Source of the DNA: Paralvinella palmiformis
Taxonomy: Eukaryota; Annelida; Polychaeta; Terebellida; Alvinellidae
Direction of reading: 5' to 3'
Assembly: GCA_025642065.1 (NCBI GenBank)
Contig: JAODUP010000227.1
Coordinates: forward strand, 62,001-126,000
Length of the DNA: 64,000 nt
The notes beneath the pieces were generated by a model, which was not told the origin of the DNA, made no database searches, and saw only the letters and a program-made list of their open reading frames with translations. The position numbers were made by a program, and so were the translations under genes. Position 1 is the first letter of the stretch; each line of letters begins with the position of its first letter. Shown here one piece after another: positions 13,256 through 28,800 of this stretch.

Positions 13256-16200
13256 AGAGAGAGAGAGAGAAATAGAGAGAGACAGATAGACAGAGATACA
13301 TAAATAAGATACCTTTCGCCAATAGTTCAGAAGCAGGGAGCTGTACTCATCATTGTACAGTTTATTGATGATTGACCAATCACAGAGAGCCTGACAAAGT
13401 CTGTATGTGTCATCGATTTGACACAGATGATACAAATATTCCTTTAAAAAAAACAGCAAAATCAGCGAACAGTTACTAAACTCCAAAACAGCAGGTAAAC
13501 ATCAGTTAATATTTCAAAACTCTTCATGTTATTAACTGTAGCATAAGGTTTCTGTCAACATGAAAAAAGAAAATGCAGTCAGTTTAACTTTACTCATAAA
13601 TGGTAATACCTCGGTTTTTCGGTTATTATCTGTACAGTGCTCAAAATAATCAGCCAGCTGGTGATGCCAGTGTTTGTAGGTGTCCTGTAATTCCTCGGAA
13701 CTCTCATTCTCCCTACCAGTTTGGAAATATCTGGAGTAAAACAAATATTTATTTACAGGAATTCTGTGGAGACAGTTCATTTATTATAAATTAGTCATAA
13801 ATGTTATTCAGAACAAATAAAAGTACTGATTTATCTATGTAGTCACTCATTTAGAGTTTTCAAGTTCGAGTCACATTATTACAACTTAGCTTTGAACCAA
13901 GTTTAACGTGATCCCGCAATATATTCCTCAGGTTAATTTGATATGTTATCTGCACCATAAAGACCACTTGGATTGTATGGGTTACGGAAATGAATGAAGT
14001 CCATCCTGACCTGGTGCGAACAGCTTTGCCAAAAGCTCGATGATAGAAGCGCAGTCTCCCATCTTTTCTGTTACTGAAAGGTCTGAGATATGGCCTGAGG
14101 GCTGAATATATTTCTGACCATTGCTCCTCATCCAAAGGCTTTGAACCATTTTGAAGCTTGCCCAGGTCCTTTTCTGATGATTCAGTCTCCTCTAGATAGC
14201 AAATAGAAACAGTGACGAATGATAAGACAAAATTACCAACAGTCTTCTCCCTGTCATTGCTTCTCAATCATTGTAAATTATTATCAAACTTCCTCAAATA
14301 TTAAAATATACTTTACAATGCTTGTCCAATAACCTTTGTTATTCTATCAATATGATTTTTTTGGCATCATTTAACATGAAATTTATATCTTTATGTTTTA
14401 CCTCTGCTGAACTCCTGGAAGAAAAGTTAAGCAATTTATTCATAAAGAAAACAACGCTCATCAGGAATAAGATCATTTCTGATTCCCTCAAATAATATTT
14501 GCAACATCACGATGGATGCAGATGTTGTTTAATGGCAAAGTGTTCAAGAAATTTTGCCAAGCTTCTACAGTTGATGTCAAGGAGATAATGAACCAGTCTC
14601 AGAACAAGTCATGTGACTTAGATCCGCTACCTGTTGGGCTTTTGAAGAAATGTCGATCAACTTCTGTCTGCCACTAATAACAGCCATTATAAATAAGTAA
14701 ATGGCTGAGTCACCATAACTTTGTTGCCATGAAATCTGGCTTGAATAAGGAAGATATGAACATTGCCAGGATTTCCAATCTTATTGAAAAGGTAGCAATA
14801 AGTTATAGAGAAGAGTACTTAGAGCACAATGACCTCCATGACACTTATTAGTGTTCTTTATTTCTTATCTTCCAACAGAAGCTGCTCTCTTGTAAGTGTA
14901 TAGTGACATCATCAAGGCTTTTAATGAAGAGTCCATGGCTTCATTAATTATGTTTGATTTATCTCCAGCTTTTGATGTAATTGATCACCTGATACTACTA
15001 CTGAAGCATTAAAATTTTCCTTTGGCCTCAATGGAAAGGCTTTAATCTGGATATAGCTGTATCTCACCAACAGAACTTAGCGTATTTAAGTCGTGGATAA
15101 AATCTCACCAGATGCACATCTCCATTTTGGTATGCCATAGGGGTCCATCTTCTGACCAAAGAATTACTGTATGTATACTAAACCAATTGACAAAATTATT
15201 AACAGGCATAAAAGTTAATATCATCTCTACAGAGAGAAATCCTTCTGGGTATTAGCTCTCAGGCTTTAGAATATATTGTCACTTTTTTCAGTTTCATAAT
15301 GTAAGAATGTAATTTTGTTTTATAATGAATCAGAAAGATTCTGAGTAGTTTCAGGCTGTTAAATGTTACTGAGCTGGTGACTACGACATGAAGGCAGTCC
15401 ATCAGTTGGTATCGATCTAGGTAATTCTGCTTAGTAACTACAATATATTGTTGATATTTTAACTTAAACTGGCTATCTTTTGACGTCTTATCTAAGATAA
15501 AAGGTTACTGTTGTTTATAAACAATAAACTGTTGTTTACATCATGTAGATCTGACATCAGTATATATTGAGATGGGACAGTTTATTCATATAAACTAATA
15601 TAGTTGTGTAACAATAATGATTCTTAAGAGATGATGTTTGATGATAATAAACAATGATAGTCTTGATGAGGAAGTTTGAGTGAATGCTTGATTAGCCTCA
15701 GCATTGATGACATTTGAAGATATATGACTAAGCATGTATTACCAAGGTGAATGAGATGATCAGAAGAAACAGACCACATACACAGATAATACCTGGATTT
15801 GAATCACATCCTGTTCAATGAGAGGTTTAACTGGCAGAATAATACCAGTTAAGGATGTTAAGTATTTTGTATTCTGCTAAAAATATTAGAACCTCCAAAA
15901 TTCTTGTCCGTCTGGTATCATTCAAAGTATACCAGTTATTAATTTTACTGTTTTATTATTATTATTTTTATTATTAAGGCCATTGTTTTTTAAATACTTG
16001 ATTTACTGAAAATTTACCTCCCAAATATTAGGGTCGGTCGAGAAAATGAAAAGAAATTCACTGAAAACATAGGGTCGGTAAACAAAAACACGACAATGTT
16101 TTATACAAGATACATCTTTGTTTGTTGGGATTTGACAATTTCTCCAATAGAATGTGATTCTACATGTGCGATCTGCTACAAAACAATGCTCCACTCCATG

Positions 16201-19200
16201 AGGCCAACTTGTTGAGTTGAATTGAAGGCGACTTTTCAAACATACACCAAGCAAAAAGAAAGCTTTTTTCATGTATGCTGTAAGCAAAACCATTGTGCTA
16301 ATGTATTATTTATAGGTAGTATTTCATAGTAATTTGATTTGTTGTTGTTTCATAAAGATATAGGAAAAGAGGGGAGGTTCGACCAGGCGGGGAGAATCGA
16401 CCACAACATTAAAACCCAATTCATTATTTATTACACTTAACAGTTTTACGCTGGAACATAATATATAACTGAATAATTTGACAATACACCACCAAAAACA
16501 ATTAGCGACTGAAAGTGGTCGTATCAAAATTTGAACATCTACTGATGCATATGGCCAAAATATTGTAATGGTTAATATCTCCCACAGAACAGATTTACTG
16601 AAGTCTGAACATATTGCTGTAAAATTTGAGTTATCTTTTCCATGACCTCTTGCTGTGAGCTAATGACAATGCTTACCCTTTTCTTCAAATGGAGAGGGTT
16701 TCACTTGCTCATGGACTTTGCTGAGCAGCAGACGAAGTTCTGATTCCAGCAAACCTGAGACAGAGACTTCTAACAAGCAGAGACAGGCTATCAGCAGGTT
16801 ACCATGGTGATGCTCTAAACGCTCCAAGACCATGTCCAACAAACTGAAAGATGAAAGTGTAAAACAAATGAACATCAGCAATCATGAATTAATAATGATG
16901 AAATGAAAACATTGTGATATCTCTGTTTATGCACACCATTTGGTATCAAGAATGATGAGAAAAGCAGATGGCTACTTTTTGAAGTTTTTTTGGTTATACA
17001 TCTGTGGATGAGAAAAGCTGAAGGTGAAAATTCTTAGGAGAAAAGTTGAGATTTTAAGATTGCGTGTGTGTGCCCACGTCTTCCCAAATTCAATCACTTC
17101 ATCCACATGAAGCAATTAACACACTGAACTTCTATACACATCCATCCATGGATCACATCAGTCCATCCCTTCATCCATCCATTCATTCTAAAGTTTCTAT
17201 TCATTCTGCATCTAATATAGTAGGATTCAAAGTTGATCAGTAACTAGTTATAAATAAACGCGATGATATTTTTTAATCAGAGTTAATGACCTTTGATGAT
17301 GCACACAACAGATTTATTTTTGTCAAAAGTGAAATAAGCCCTTCATAAACTGCTCATGTAGTTAACGGCATTGAAAAATATCCATCAGTATCATGGGTAT
17401 GTCTTTAATAAAAAACAATCTGTGCTAAGAGTCCAGTCGAATACACAACATACTTACTCTTGTAGATTCTCTGGCATGTCCTTGATAGACTGACTGAAAT
17501 GATGGCAGTCTTTTACAATACACAACTCTTCAGCAGCTAATGACAGCCAGAGTGGATTCTTAGAACCCTGTTTTGCCAGCAACCAGTTCATCTGGTCTCT
17601 AGTTAGCCTTCTGTTGCACCGTGACAAAATTTCAGTTACCATTTTCTACCAAACGAAGGAAATTAGTTAAACATGATATCTGAAAGTGGAGTATCATTAC
17701 AAAAACATTCCCATTAAACATCTGATAAGAGGGACTTAAGGAATTTTATAGGAATTATTATAGGAAAAATCAGAGTATATGACAAATTTATTCAAGTGTG
17801 TTTTTTTTTAAATGATGAGAAATGATAAGAAAAAAAACTGCATAGATTTACATTTATTTCTTACATCCTCATGTTAACAAATAACAATCACACGAAGTCA
17901 GATAACAGCAGTAACTTATAGAAACAATGTTTAAAATATATGAACAAGTAAAAGATAATTGCCAAGATTGTATAAAAGAGAACAAACACCACATTTGATC
18001 ATCAGAAATTATTATCATTAATATTACCCCTCTTCCCTCAAACTTCTGTGTTGCAATTGGTAGGGCGATGCACTGTAAACCCCCGCCCCTCACTATAGTG
18101 TTGCCTGTACCTGAGGTTTTAGACTGATATTCTCACTTCACGATAGAGTTACCTTTCTACACCCACAATTCACCTACCCCCCTCCAATTACAGATTCCAG
18201 AAGTGATCACTGCCAATATTAAACACAATAATCACTTAGACATAACAGCTATTTTTTTAACAGTTTTACAATCTTACAGTATAACATTTTGCATAAATCA
18301 TAAACAAACACCTTTACTAACTGGGCCCAATCAAGGCTGATGTACAATAATGCTTCATTATAAGGTATTCTGAATGATCCATATTCTTTACAGTAAACAG
18401 GAACCTTGAACGGAATAGATTTAAACTTAAAGCTTAAAACAAATTAATTTCTAATCTCTTTTGAGCACTTGTTCCACAAAGTAGAAGGTTGTTACATTAA
18501 TATACAATTACCAGATGATATCAGTCTAGACTTAGATACTTGTATTAATACCTGGCCAATGATCCAACATTTTATGGGTTACTTTCTGATGGACTTAGAG
18601 AATTAGGCTGTAAGCCTCCAGGTCAGAGTTCAAATATTTGTGTTACCTGTTTTTGTGAGATGCTTTCCTGGGACCTGGGAAGAAAGATGCTTTTCAAACA
18701 CAAAACCCCATATAATTCATAGCACCTGTACAGAGAGAGTAATTATTTAATATATATATGCAAACCTTTCTATCATCAAAGTGAAGTGGCATCAGGTACA
18801 GTTCTTCTGGTTTGCTCTCATGTGACATTAGCTTTTTGTGCTGAATCGAATCATTAGCCATCGAAAGTATACATCGTATGTTTGGTGCTAGCTTCCGCGG
18901 AAGCCAGCTCACTATTTGAGAAGCTGGGTCATCATCAAACTGCAAAGTTGACACAATGAACACATCCTATACTGTGTACTGTTAATAATACATCATTTAA
19001 ATCATAATTAATTAATGAGTGCTATATATGTACAATCAAAAGTAAACCAATAGAAATATCTAAATCACTATTTCTGGCTGAACCATCCAGAATGGAAATA
19101 TGATGAAAAGGCCACATTTCAGGCTTGCTTTAGATCCATGAAGGAACGATCACAAGTATGTGTGGTTAAAGGATATTTGTCAGCCTATTCAGAGATCATG

Positions 19201-19841
19201 GCACTTTCACACATTTGTTTTGATGCACTAGGATCATATTATGTACATATTTTTCACTTTCAGGTGGTACTGCAAACATAATAAGTGGTTATTTAGACTG
19301 AATTTTTTATTCAAGTTTCACTGAACTCAAGGGGAGTCAACTCAGAACGTCATCTATAAAATGTTATTTTTGCAGTGTAGCTCTTAATATACATGTATAC
19401 AATTAAAAGCTATTTCATAAAGCAGAACAAAAGGTTGAGCAACTAAGTACCCTTAATCCCCCCCATACTTTACCTGTTGAATATATCCCACATTAAAATA
19501 CATTAAACCAAACATATGTCAATGTAGAAAGTATCTAACCTGGTTAACTGCATCAACAATCAAAACCAGATGGCGTTCAGTGCCTCCTGACAAAGCAGTG
19601 CAGCACATCTGAGCAAGTGCATCAAGGTCTTGTGGCAAACTTGACACCTGTCACAGCAATAATATATACACTGAATTATTAATATTACTATTGTTAGTAA
19701 ATGCACAATATCCTGGATTACAATCCATAAGCTGCAAGTGTCAATAAATTAGACATCAAACAAACTTTCTCATTCAAAATTGGCTTCATGTTATTCCAGT
19801 TATCACTCATGCTGATCAACAGCAGATGTTTAACAAACTGA

Positions 19842-19891
<50 letters not shown>

Positions 19892-22800
19892 TGATATGAT
19901 TATTTCAAAGTAAGATGCATTTCATGTGTACAAGAACAGCATTTCTGAAAGCATATCACAAGTTCCAATCATTTATTTTTAAGTGAGCAACAATGGTGGG
20001 GCCTGGCTAGCTTTGACAGAAAAGTCTTAAATGTTGTGTCATCTGATACACCCCCAATGTGTTTCTTGTACCACTTTAATAGCATTAAATACAACATATC
20101 AAAGTTTATTTTTCTTTCAGAAGCATTTATAATGGGAGAGTGGGGAATGGGGAAAACCCATTTCATAGTTTATGTGTACCAGATACTACCAGTTATATTG
20201 TTTTGATGTAACAGAGCAGATTCCATGAGAAGAAAAATACATCAAATAAATACATCAAATAATACTACAGTAACAAGTCTATTATCTAGTCCATTGTTAT
20301 ACTAGAATATTGTTTACACCTACACTGATGACGACAGCAGTAGTCATGATCCAGAATGGAGGATGTCTTAGCATGACCTACTTACCACAGAGATATCTAG
20401 TTGTCTTAGAAGTCTCTTCAACATCAGAATCAGCTCCGTGGATCCTGGCGTGGCACCGACAAACAAGTAATTCAATAACCAACCATCTTTAATGCCTCTG
20501 CAGATAAAAATCACATGAAAGATATGAACTAAAATTGATTAGAATGGGATGATCTTACAACATTGAGACAATGAAAGCTGACCATAAATATATATATATA
20601 CAGATCATTTATGTTTGACTGTCAACCAACAGCTGGCCAATGGATTCAAACCAATAACATCTGGATATCTAGCCCACCACCTTATAATCGAGTTATCAGA
20701 ATATTCATTCCACTGTGGAAGTTGAGGAATATGAGAAAATCATTCGATTAATGTCAACTTATGAGTGTCAAAAAGAGATTTATTTAATAAAATGGAAATG
20801 TGTCTGTTTTATGACCATTTCTGTGAGGATAATGTGCTAAATTAGGTGAATGATATCTAAAGGTAATGAGGTGAAGTGAAAGATTTAAAAAAATCAGATA
20901 TAACCCAATCGGGATTTGAACCCAGGTGCCAGAGTTCTGTGGCCAATCACATTACCACCAGTTAGGCTTTAAAGACAGATTCACTTTGCAGCACAAATGA
21001 CTGTTTGCACATCATCTGGTAAAAAAAGCAGTCAGTAATGGTGAAGTCATTATATTTATATTATATTTTCAATCACTGTCCGTTTTATCTATAATAATTT
21101 TGAAAATCCTTCTGTGATCGTAAACATACCAAAATGTGATAAATACACATAATATTACAAATCATGAACAAAACAAACTGATACTAGTCAGTAAAGACTA
21201 ATAAATGTCAATGCACATATATGTTCACTTATTAACATAACCAGAAAATTACCATTACTGTTAACAGTACTCAGAATAATCAACAGTTATCTTATTTAAT
21301 ACATGTCTATAAAATTAAGGTGAAGTCAATTTATAATTAATTTATATATGTGTGTGTGTGTGTGTGTATAAACTATTGTTTATACACAACGTGATGTTTA
21401 ACGAAACAGTTAACATTCATTTCAAAATTTCAGGACTAATACAAATATGCTCACACAAATTATAAATGATGTCAAAATATGAACATGATCAACATGCTGA
21501 CTATTATAGTATTAACGGACTGTGGATACCTCAATTTTGACGCCAGAAAAACAGACCAGATCCTCCTGTAATCTAACATTTAGTACAAGCTGTTTGCATC
21601 ATCCAGTTATAACAATGTCAACAGGAATCAACAAAATATGTAATTTTAGAACAAAAGCATATTTACAAATATTACAGTATAGCTGGTTCAAACAGCCTCA
21701 TGTGTTACTGAAATGGCTTAAGAAAACTATATGGTGAAATTCCTTATGAAAATTGTTTTACACTCTTGTAACAGGAAGCATCTACATTGTCTGACAGTTA
21801 GTAAGTTAGGTTGAGCATGGGGGCAGCTAAGGTCAAAAAGATGGCTAAGCCAGAGCATATGTGACCTGAATTGTTTGGGATGAGATGTTTACACAATCAC
21901 TGTGCCATCTGAGATCAGAACACATGACTTTTTTATTATTGTTGGATTTTGAGTTACCTTTAATCTTCATAAAAATTACATACCAGTATTTAAATTATGG
22001 GTTTATGTGTATTTGTATAGATGGTACAGGCTCAGCAGCAAAGACACCTGTAAGTGTTCTATAATATTTGCGCATGCCAAAAGACTGTAAATGTACAATT
22101 GTGCAGCATGGTGCATTAAATCATCATAAATTTCTTGTGCAGTTTAAAAGCACGGTAAGTGTATAAAGATGGTTTGAAAATAAGCAGGTCTGAATTTCTA
22201 ATGTCTTGTGCTAGCCGCATGTCATCGAATCCATTGATAACCAAGATACTGTTTATTTGATTAGCCCTTGGTATGTTTTATGGCATCATCAAGTAAATAA
22301 TGAAGACAATAATCCCAAAGATGGTATGCCTCTCAGCTGGCTCATGACAACAACCATCAATCATTACAAAATCTCATGACCCCAGAAGAGTTTACGGCTG
22401 CCGATAATGACGTACCATAAACAGAAGAATTCTTGAATGACCGGGAAGATAATTTAATAGTTGGTTTTGTTGAGATTCAGGTACCATTGGATATCGTTGA
22501 TGAAACTGAGAACTACGAGCCAAAATGCTTAAATCAAATGACAGGTGAAGCCGTAAAGTAGGATAGTCAGTTAATTTTGAGACTTATGAACAAGGGATGT
22601 ATTAAAAACTATGAAACATCACTGGTGTGAGAATCTGAGGTGATCTCATCATCTGCTATACAACCAAGCAGATGACCATCAGTTCATTCTTCAAAAAAAT
22701 TGAGTAACAGATGGAAAGCGTTTTATGATGTGACTAGCAACATCATTGAATTAAACTTTGCTTTCTATAGTGTATATTTGTGTTGTTTTGTATTTGACCA

Positions 22801-25800
22801 ATCCTCAATTATAGCTACAAATCACTGGGCCCAGGAGTGACCATAATATAGAGCCATTGTACTGTATGTATATATGTATGTGTATATACACACACACACA
22901 CATATATACTGTGAATACCTGACTTACTACACATAGCTGACAGCATGTTAATGTACAAAACTAACAGTAACAGGCTAATCGATAGCCTTGTCAAATGCCA
23001 TTTGGAAAACTAAATACCATAGTGAAAACACCTGGATTTAAGTTTGCTATACATAGATCTAAATATCCAAATGATTCTACCACATATGCCATCTACTGTG
23101 ATGAGCTTATACCACAATTTCTGAAGTCTGAGAAAAATCCATGAATGCACAATAAAACCAGGCACATTTTCTACACAAATACTTTTGAATCATCTTGTAT
23201 AAACTGAACATATTGTCACAAGTTGATTGACAGCATCCATATGCCCATTGACTTTCATCTAATTTATCATGTAATTCCACCTAATCCACCAATCTGTTAT
23301 TTAGCACCTTAGTAAATATTTTCCCCAAACGGTTTAGCATTGATATACCTCTGTAGTTACCATCTTCATTCCTGGATCCTTTCTTGTGCAGTTGTGTGAT
23401 GATAGCTTCACACTAAATGTCTGGAAATTGTCCAGTTCTAAGAATACTATTAAACAACATGTGGCCATATGTCATCAACGAGTCAGAGCTAACTTTGACT
23501 ATTTCATACAAAATACAATCAACACCAGATTATTTACTACCAGGTAAATGACTTATAAATGTTCCTTTAAATGAAATATTTTTAGGATTTTCACTTATTA
23601 TATGTAACAAATATGCATCCAGTAGAAGACTTCCACACATAAAAACTTTCCACACATCAGTATTCCACTCAGGAGTATTCTTTTTAATTGTTATGTATGG
23701 AGTGTGAGCCAGTGATGATGATGATGATGATGATTGGTGTTTTACGGCCACATTTGTACGCATGGTAGGCTAAATAGGCCGAGGGGTGTGAGCCGGGAAC
23801 TGGAAATACCTTGCATACATCAGAACGTTTCACACAAAAGAATGTTCTACACAAGAGTATTCTACTGCGTAATTAGTGCCAATTTATTCTTTGCCCAAAA
23901 TCACATGGCAGCATAGACCTTTTTTTGGCGTCAAAAAAGTACAAGATACAGCAAATTATCATGAGTTTATATTAGAAACAGATACCTGATGTTAATAGTG
24001 AAGTAAACAGAGTAAATCTGAATGATTATTGATCTATTTAGAGTAGTTTGATAGTAATGAAGCATATTAATAGAATACTTACTGAGGAAGATATCTGTCC
24101 AGGTAGCCCGGCTTGGAGAACTCGTGTATTGCTTTAGCCAGTATGGATGACTTGCCAGTGCCAGCTTCACCCAGCAATAACAATGGTACATCCTTACCAC
24201 CAGTCTGAATATATTCTTCTAACTACAGATGACAATATTATATTTTAATGTGAATAATCATTGAATATTATTAGGTATCCATAAAAAAGCGGGAATCATT
24301 ATCAAGTCTGGGCAAAACGAAATAATCTAAAATTCCTCGCTGTGTTTGAGCATATTAAAAGTTGAAGGCTCAGAGAGCTGGTAGTACTGAATAAACATTA
24401 ATGTTAAATAATCAATGCTAAAAAGTCAGAGTTAAAATAGAAACATAGAAACTTATAGCTCTTTAGCCATGGTTCAGTTTAAAATGTTTTATATGGAGGT
24501 AATATTCAGGACCATAGCTACTGACTGATTGACGGATTGAACGATGCAATATTTCAAGGAAGTTTTTAAAAATGAAGTTACTGATCTGTATGATATCAGT
24601 GAAATATGCTTCATAATTCTATATTAATTTGGACTAGTGTGATAAATATTAGGTACTCAGTCAGAATATTAGACATATATTTGACTAATCTGAAACAAAT
24701 CATTCTTAGTGCTATTCAGTAGACTCATCTCATCTGTGAGCATTTTAGAACAGTTCCAGGTAAGGGTAAGATACCGTAAATACTCGTGTATTAGTTGATC
24801 TGGCAAATAAGTGGAGGTCAATTTTTGACCTTGGAATTTATTATTTGAGATCGACTTCTGAAGTATTAGCTTGCCAGTTTTTAAAGTGTTATTTGTCTTT
24901 TGATTAAATTCCCTCAAAATTGGAATCATTCTCATCATCCGGAAAAAAACTGCCCCAGACAGAGTCCATAATCTCATGTGTAGCAGGAGAATTGGCATAA
25001 TAATCAACATAGCCATTCTTGTCCACCTCATCGTAAGTTTCAGCAATCGATAGTCTCTTTAGGTTACCAGCAGCTGTCATCTAATCGTTCCCGCCTTTCA
25101 CCCATAAATGGCTTGTTCAGGCATACATCCAATGGCTGTGGTAATGACATACACCCTCTGGCACAACGGCCTGCGTGGATAGATCTATAGATACGGATTT
25201 TGCTCCTAAGGTCCGGAAAAGATCAAAAGCTGTTCATCACTACTGTTGATTTCCAATCATAATTGTTTTGATGGCATAAGTGAGGAAAGAGTGGTTAGTT
25301 TATCATCAGTGTTGACCACAACTGGGATACGTAGTAGTGAGACAACTCTCTGGAGAAACATTCCACAAATCCAGATATGAGTCAGATTTGAATCTATGAC
25401 CAAGAGGTTTGCAGTGCAATTCTCTAATAAAAATTGGAGATCCCCTTGAGATTAGTGGGGAAGGCCATAATTTGATATCACCTGGTTATAAGTTATAAAT
25501 GACTTGGTCATATGGCAATTTCAATGTTTCTGACTTGGCTTTAGTTAGCTAATATATTGGGGATTACACTGTAAGAAGCGTTCTGAATGACTTCTCCCAT
25601 TAAATCCATATTTTTTATTATAATTAGCAATTAAGTAACATTTAAGGTCTGGTATGTTACTTGACCGGACTTACCTGTTTTATTACTGCATCACAACCGG
25701 TCACTTTCGTACTGAGTTGTCTGACAACCATTTCTTGGTTGTACCAGTGTTGATCAACATTATCGCAGTCATTGCTCACTCCTCGGTGTTCATCTTCTAT

Positions 25801-28800
25801 ACGTTGTTGTATGTACCTCAGCACCTGTTAGAGAACACCCGGGACAATCTCATTAGAAACAATACCAAATTCAAAACAATCACTTGGTCTGTCACATTTT
25901 TTTTAGCATTAAGCATCAATCTTCAAGCTAATTTAGTTGTATTTTTTAAAACTGTTCCCCTGTGAGTGAGTGGGTGAGTGGTGGGGAGCATACACTTTTC
26001 CATGCATTCAAGATCTTATATAATGAACACACAATTGATAAATACAAAATATATTATCACAATCCATTACAACCAGTGGACCTAGAATAGTTTGAACCTT
26101 GTATGTATGTGTGTGTGTATGTGCATGTACTTTACCAGAGAAATAGAAGGTACTAGAACATATGAATTATGAAAATAGCCTGTGGGTGATTCATCATGGG
26201 AGAATGTAGTGATTTTTCATGCTGAAGGATGTAATGTCACCACACATACTGACATATATACACACTTTTTTTCACACAGCCACATCCAACCACCCAGGTA
26301 TAAATCTAGTGGACCCCCCCCCCCCTCCCATGGCCCACAGAAATTATGGACCAGACCATTCTTGGTTAATGTAGAAAACAAGCTATAACCCACCTCTGAA
26401 AATAAACTTGTAGATAAATGTTCACTAGTCACGTATTTAGAAGTAGACGCCAATCATATCTTTTGCTATAGACACCAATAGCAACAACAACGCCATAACA
26501 AAAATCAGGGCTCTCTACATCACATATCAACAACATAATTTGCTAAATGACATTAGTTACGTAGCATTGGTAGACAATGGCCAGTGACAGATCATTATCT
26601 AGTTAGCTGTTATGGTCATTTTGTTAGGCCAATATAGTTTAAAGCTAATTGGGCATTATTTCTGTATCACAAGAAAATAATAATTCATAGTTTCTTGCTA
26701 TATACAGATGCTAAAATGTATGAATTATTTGAATATCAGATAATTATTGACTTAGGCATTAATATTGATTAGATATGGATTAATGTAAGAATACTAATGA
26801 CAACTGACAAAACATGCTAAGAACAATAAAAATAATAATTTTTATTAAGTATTATACAAAATCCTATACAATAAAAAGATTAAAGTTTTGTTAGTTTTTA
26901 TTAATCAGTGTATACAAATAGATATGGTCATCATAATATAAGTCTATATAATTTTCTATAACAATTACAATAATAAATTTTGTCACTTTTTATAAATCAG
27001 TATATAAAATGTACTCCCACCCCCACAATGTCCATGGTAATATCATCAAGTGCTTTAAAAACAAGTGTATTATATAGAAAGATAACATCAGTAGTCTTTA
27101 AAATTTTCCATGACATAAACTGCTTATCAGAATGTGCAAGCAAAAAGCAGACATCACTTTCTAGTTTTATCCAATAAAACCCACTGATAATAAGAGTCCT
27201 GCTAACCATTTTTTCAGGGTGAGATACTGGTACACAGGTGTGTATAAAGCTTTTTACTGTTTAGTACAGATGTGTGTATAAAAAAATTACTGTTTGTGAA
27301 CTCTGTCTAGTATGAATGCACCATATGACATTGGTTTCATGCACAAAGCATGTCATGATTTACCAGCAGAACACTGTTACAAGATTATTAGCAACATTTT
27401 CAAGCCAACCGATAATGCTGTATCACCAGGAAGGGAAAACCAAACAGTGGATGTTTTCAGTAAAAGTGGCTGCAACAACATGACTGGTTGATGTGTTCAT
27501 AACATCTGGATGGTGGTTTGTGTATTCCTTGAGTGCCATTCATAATAAATGGTCACTGACAAACTGGTGCTTAATTTGATGGAATAATGCCATTTACCTT
27601 GACTGAACAAGGTATTACGATGCAGAGAATGTTGAATTATTTTAATAATTAATTAATAATGTGTTCTTGATAATATATTGATTATGTGTTGAATTATGTA
27701 GGTAAAGCTTTAGAAATACATATAATTTACAGGTAATATTATACATTTTCAATTTACCATAATCTTCTGTGTATAATGTGCACCTTTTTTCACTGTTTTC
27801 CGTTGCTTTGTGGGGTGGTGGGTTATACACCATAACTAAATGTGTCCACTTTTTTTAAGAAAATGTTTTTGATGGACACATATTTTATTGCTAAAGCCAT
27901 TGTTTTTTTAATACTTTACAAAGCCACTGATGACAGCTGACACTCACCACCAGGAAATAAAATAGACTTTTATTCTTTTTATTATTATTTTCACGCTGAC
28001 CCGCCTGAACACCATACAGAAGTGGATTAGGTTACCATGTCACCTAATCCAAGATGGTGACAGGTTAGTTCCACTTCAAAATTATTTCAGTTATTTCTAC
28101 AGTAAATCGGTCTTCAAGCCTAGAAATCTTCTAAATTTAAACTATCATATATACTCATGTATAACTTGATTTTTTGGGTAGGGAACTCTCAGAAGTAACT
28201 CGACTTACACGTGCGTCATATTTCTGACCAGCTGAAGGAAAGATGTTTTCGGCCATCCTTGACACATAACAGCCAGAGTCGGAATAAAATCGTGACATCA
28301 CTGCCTAGTAATACATTATTATTCAATAAATAACAATTAATTTTCACCAAACTGTTATTTGGATCTCACAAACATGTCGGGTTTTATGTAATAATACTTG
28401 ATAGTCACACACTGTTACCTACTAGTACCTATAGTTGTAGCATTAAACAATGAATTAATAACACTTGACAATTGAAGTTACAATCAGGCATGTTTGTGTC
28501 AGCCACAGTTGGAACAAAATCGCCACATCTCTGCCTACTAGTCTTATTCAATAAATTATGATTAATTTTCACCAAGTTGTTATTGGGATCTCACAAACAT
28601 GCCAGTCTTTACGTAATAATACTAGTTACGCATTGTTTACTACCGGTACCGCCAGATGATTAGTGATAATATAGAAATCACTGTTCACATTGTAAACCTT
28701 GCTCACCACTTGCTGTGAAATAATTAATTAATAACCCTTCCCAGTTGAAGTAGCACTCAGGCATGTTTGATGTGACAAGTTTGTTAGTTAAATAGAACAT

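Noticed and set aside
13014..13486. Minus-strand ORFs rich in YIYIYI and CVCVCV
   Set aside because: They are translations of (TA)n and (CA)n microsatellites running into exon 16.
18320..18386. A splice-bounded open segment on the minus strand (YGSFRIPYNEALLYISLDWAQ) between exons 11 and 12
   Set aside because: It needs an incoming phase that does not match exon 11 (phase 0), and exons 11 and 12 join naturally into the family sequence without it.
25654..25965. 103-codon plus-strand ORF
   Set aside because: It is antisense to the real exon 7, which has correct splice sites and phase.
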